The notes under the pieces: model-generated
What the model was told of the DNA's origin: nothing
Databases searched by the model: none
Seen by the model: the letters and a program-made list of their open reading frames with translations, nothing else
Part shown: in pieces, positions 5,990 through 7,415 of the stretch
Position numbering within the stretch: the stretch's first letter is position 1
Layout of the letters: each line of letters begins with the position of its first letter
Source: Candidatus Babelota bacterium
GTDB taxonomy: Bacteria; Dependentiae; Babeliae; Babeliales; JABCYS01
DNA: 7,415 bases
Reading direction: 5' to 3'
Assembly: GCA_013290085.1 (NCBI GenBank)
Contig: JABCYS010000045.1
Location: forward strand, 1-7,415
Position numbers and translations under genes: made by a program

Positions 5990-6385
5990 ATGAAAAAGTC
6001 TAATATATTTTTAGCATTTTTCATTTCATGGGCATCTGTTGTAGGAGCAATGCAGCCTAGTAAAAAAGAAGAATTGCGTAGAGCTATTCTGGGTCGTATA
6101 GAGCTAACGATTATGGATGGGTCTCATTCGATTATGAAAGTTTCTCATTCATTTGAGCCCGATGATAGTAGCCACTATACAATCCTTTTTTCTAACGGGT
6201 CATACGCACAATGTAGCTGTAGTCAGGTAGGTCCATTTTCTCAAAAAACTTATTGTGCTTTTATTGCGCCTTCTCCCAAAGGGCATCGCTTTTCTGATTC
6301 AGAGGCACAAACTATTTATGAAAAAGCTGAAAATTTTTATGCACAGTGTGGGCAGAGAAAGGCCAGGGAGTTAGCCTCACGTTAA
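5990..6385 (+). CDS. Small Cys-containing exported hypothetical protein
   Basis: I do not recognise this 131-residue protein. It has a signal peptide (Lys2-Lys3, hydrophobic 6-18, likely cleavage after Ala20, leaving Met-Gln), so the mature form is about 111 residues. After a basic helix at about 24-36 there is a probable beta-rich segment (IELTIMDG, YTILFSNGSYAQCSC), and the protein ends in an amphipathic helix (EAQTIYEKAENFYAQC). Four Cys at 75, 77, 89 and 120 could form two disulfides outside the cytoplasm. The start is fixed by the AAGGGTG element. It lies between the second and third copies of the tRNA-Glu-end-like repeat. The stop is only 15 bp from the third copy, after which the DUF1801 gene begins. 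Confidence 0.75.
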   Translation: MKKSNIFLAFFISWASVVGAMQPSKKEELRRAILGRIELTIMDGSHSIMKVSHSFEPDDSSHYTILFSNGSYAQCSCSQVGPFSQKTYCAFIAPSPKGHRFSDSEAQTIYEKAENFYAQCGQRKARELASR

Positions 6386-6400
6386 GTTCAATCATACGAA

Positions 6401-6421
6401 TTCGAAACACATCTCCTAAGG
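6401..6421 (+). repeat. Degenerate third copy of the tRNA-end-like repeat
   Basis: This 21-base stretch matches 5355-5375 at 18 positions; all three differences are transitions. It keeps TTCGAAA and CCTAAGG but has lost the GGGACGCCA acceptor/CCA end, so it is related to copy 2 more than to the tRNA itself. Its final AAGG also serves as the only plausible ribosome-binding site of the gene starting at 6428. Confidence 0.5.
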
Positions 6422-6427
6422 CTTGCT

Positions 6428-6811
6428 ATGATAAAAAATAGGACCAATAAAAATACAACGAAAAAAACAATAAAAGAGGAAGATGGGAAAAGTGCTGTGC
6501 TCGCCAAGATAGCCGCGATGCCGGAACCATATCGCTCCATGGGCGAGCGGCTCCATGCGATAATCAAGGCCAGTGCGCCAGTCCTTTTACCAAAAACTTG
6601 GTACGGCTTGCCCGCGTATGCCAAGGATGGCAAGATCGTTTGCTTCCTAAGAGGTCCGCAGGTGTTCAAAGAGAGGTACATGACGTTGGGATTCAGCGAC
6701 CAGGTCAACCTTGATGAAAGAGACATGTGGCCGACCGCCTTCGCACTAAAAGAATTGACTCCGGCCGAAGAGGCAAGGATCATTGCGCTGGTGCAGAAAG
6801 CAGTGAGTTAA
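6428..6811 (+). CDS. DUF1801 / YdhG-like (frataxin-fold) protein
   Basis: This 127-residue cytoplasmic protein has no signal peptide. Residues about 20-127 match a DUF1801 subgroup by eye: the helix [21 protein letters not shown], then [18 protein letters not shown] (56-73), [15 protein letters not shown] (83-97), [19 protein letters not shown] and a final helix. The DUF1801/YdhG fold resembles frataxin and is sometimes labelled an iron chaperone; the biochemical role of this branch is not established. The first 19 residues are Lys/Thr/Asn-rich and AT-rich, unlike the rest. Relatives that I recall carry a longer charged helical N terminus, so the 5' end may have been replaced or trimmed. The body is GC-rich (33 of 60 bases at 6541-6600) beside AT-rich neighbours, consistent with transfer. 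The start has only AAGG six bases upstream, within the third repeat copy. Confidence 0.88.
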   Translation: MIKNRTNKNTTKKTIKEEDGKSAVLAKIAAMPEPYRSMGERLHAIIKASAPVLLPKTWYGLPAYAKDGKIVCFLRGPQVFKERYMTLGFSDQVNLDERDMWPTAFALKELTPAEEARIIALVQKAVS

Positions 6812-6874
6812 GTTGATTATTAGCGGTTGGAAGTTAGGAGTGGTACTCTGTATCTATTCCAAAAATATTACACA

Positions 6875-6881
6875 AAGGGTG
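6875..6881 (+). promoter_or_regulatory. Shared AAGGGTG ribosome-binding element
   Basis: AAGGGTG is followed by five bases and the ATG at 6887, identical in spacing to the elements at 4574 and 5978. It supports the start of the window-terminal gene. Confidence 0.5.
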
Positions 6882-6886
6882 TTTTT

Positions 6887-7415
6887 ATGAAAAAGCAGAT
6901 TGTGGCGTTGGCGTTTGTGAGCAGCATTTTTGTACTTGTAAGCCAAAATATGTATGCAGGAAAAGAGCAAGGCCTTGATTTACGCATGAGACGGCAACAG
7001 CAAAAACACGAAGAGCATCTGCGTAGACTGCAACAAAAAAAAGGTTTCATATTTCATAGATCTAATAATAATTCACCGCATTTTGGGTCTTCGGATACAG
7101 TTAGAGCAACATTATTTACCTTAGTTTTACTTTCGGCTTTTTTGCCGACAACTTTAGCTGCAAGTTGCGAACCTCCAAAAGGTTCCTATACGCAAACATG
7201 CCAGGTTACTAGTCACAATTCTTACCGGTCGACCGATCCTAATCTCAAGGCCTTTCCTTTTTGTCAATTTGATATCAGTTGTGAAAAGTTGGGGGGTAAG
7301 AATAGGCAATCACAAAATATCCTTTTACCTGAATCTGCTTTGGGGTGTTTGAAATACTATGAAAACTGTGATGGTCGCTTAGTGATGCGCTCGGGCGAGG
7401 AGCGTCTTTGTAAAA
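6887..7415 (+). CDS. Exported or membrane-anchored CVNH-like (cyanovirin-N homology) protein, 3' end outside window
   Basis: The frame is open from the ATG to the window edge (176 codons seen, no stop). Residues 1-24 form a signal peptide (Lys2-Lys3, hydrophobic 5-18, possible cleavage after Ala24). A strongly charged Gln/Arg/Lys-rich helix follows at about 33-52, then a second hydrophobic segment at 72-92 that itself looks like a signal peptide ending in LPTTLA|AS. After it comes a Cys-rich domain with CVNH traits: GSYTQTC at 99-105, Cys pairs at 126/132 and 154/161, NILLPE at 144-149 and YENCDGRLV at 158-166. Known CVNH proteins are two-repeat, sugar-binding (often mannose) lectins of about 100 residues, of which roughly the first repeat is visible. 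Seven Cys occur in the part seen. The role could be glycan binding at the surface or outside the cell; this is inference from a by-eye motif match. Confidence 0.7.
   Translation, partial: MKKQIVALAFVSSIFVLVSQNMYAGKEQGLDLRMRRQQQKHEEHLRRLQQKKGFIFHRSNNNSPHFGSSDTVRATLFTLVLLSAFLPTTLAASCEPPKGSYTQTCQVTSHNSYRSTDPNLKAFPFCQFDISCEKLGGKNRQSQNILLPESALGCLKYYENCDGRLVMRSGEERLCK

Noticed and set aside
6388..6783. Minus-strand open frame of 131 codons opposite the DUF1801 gene.
   Set aside because: The plus strand encodes a clear DUF1801 protein over the same bases; the antisense frame is a by-product of its GC-rich codons.

Overview
The window reads as a stretch of a bacterial chromosome with a few housekeeping genes set among small exported or membrane proteins of unknown role. 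The recognisable conserved parts are a 23S rRNA pseudouridine synthase of the RluC/RluD type (minus strand), an MgtE-type magnesium channel, and a tRNA-Lys/tRNA-Glu pair. Five of the other genes encode short proteins with an N-terminal signal-peptide-like segment, and three of these have a predicted cleavage site of the form Ala|Met-(Asp/Gln). My impression is a host-associated or protist-associated bacterium of the Candidatus Dependentiae (TM6) kind. This is an inference from the style of the proteins and no marker gene proves it.

Region by region. 1-1273: a small two-helix membrane or exported protein, then an exported phospholipase-D-like nuclease, both on the plus strand. The nuclease gene runs 48 bp into the 3' end of the convergent pseudouridine synthase gene (1226-2182, minus). 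2341-2867: a small exported hypothetical protein (2413-2808) enclosed by a perfect 17-bp inverted repeat, whose right arm ends in the ribosome-binding site of mgtE (2879-4240). 4254-4527: a sigma70-like promoter followed by tRNA-Lys(TTT) and tRNA-Glu(TTC). 4528-6421: an accessory stretch directly downstream of tRNA-Glu with three orphan genes (exported, six-helix membrane, exported). It is punctuated by two degenerate copies of the tRNA-Glu 3' end, at 5366-5385 and 6401-6421. 6428-6811: a DUF1801/YdhG-like protein of visibly higher GC. 6887 to the window end: a 3'-truncated gene for an exported or membrane-anchored protein whose C-terminal part resembles the CVNH (cyanovirin-N homology) lectin fold.

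The most interesting point is the architecture of 4511-6421. A tRNA gene followed by repeated fragments of its own 3' end, with orphan genes between the copies, is the pattern left by serial integration at a tRNA attachment site, yet no integrase is visible. The second point is the inverted-repeat-bounded cassette in front of mgtE. The third is a possible CVNH lectin carrying two separate signal-like hydrophobic segments. Three of the exported-protein genes (4586, 5990, 6887) share the same start-site layout: AAGGGTG, five bases, then ATG.
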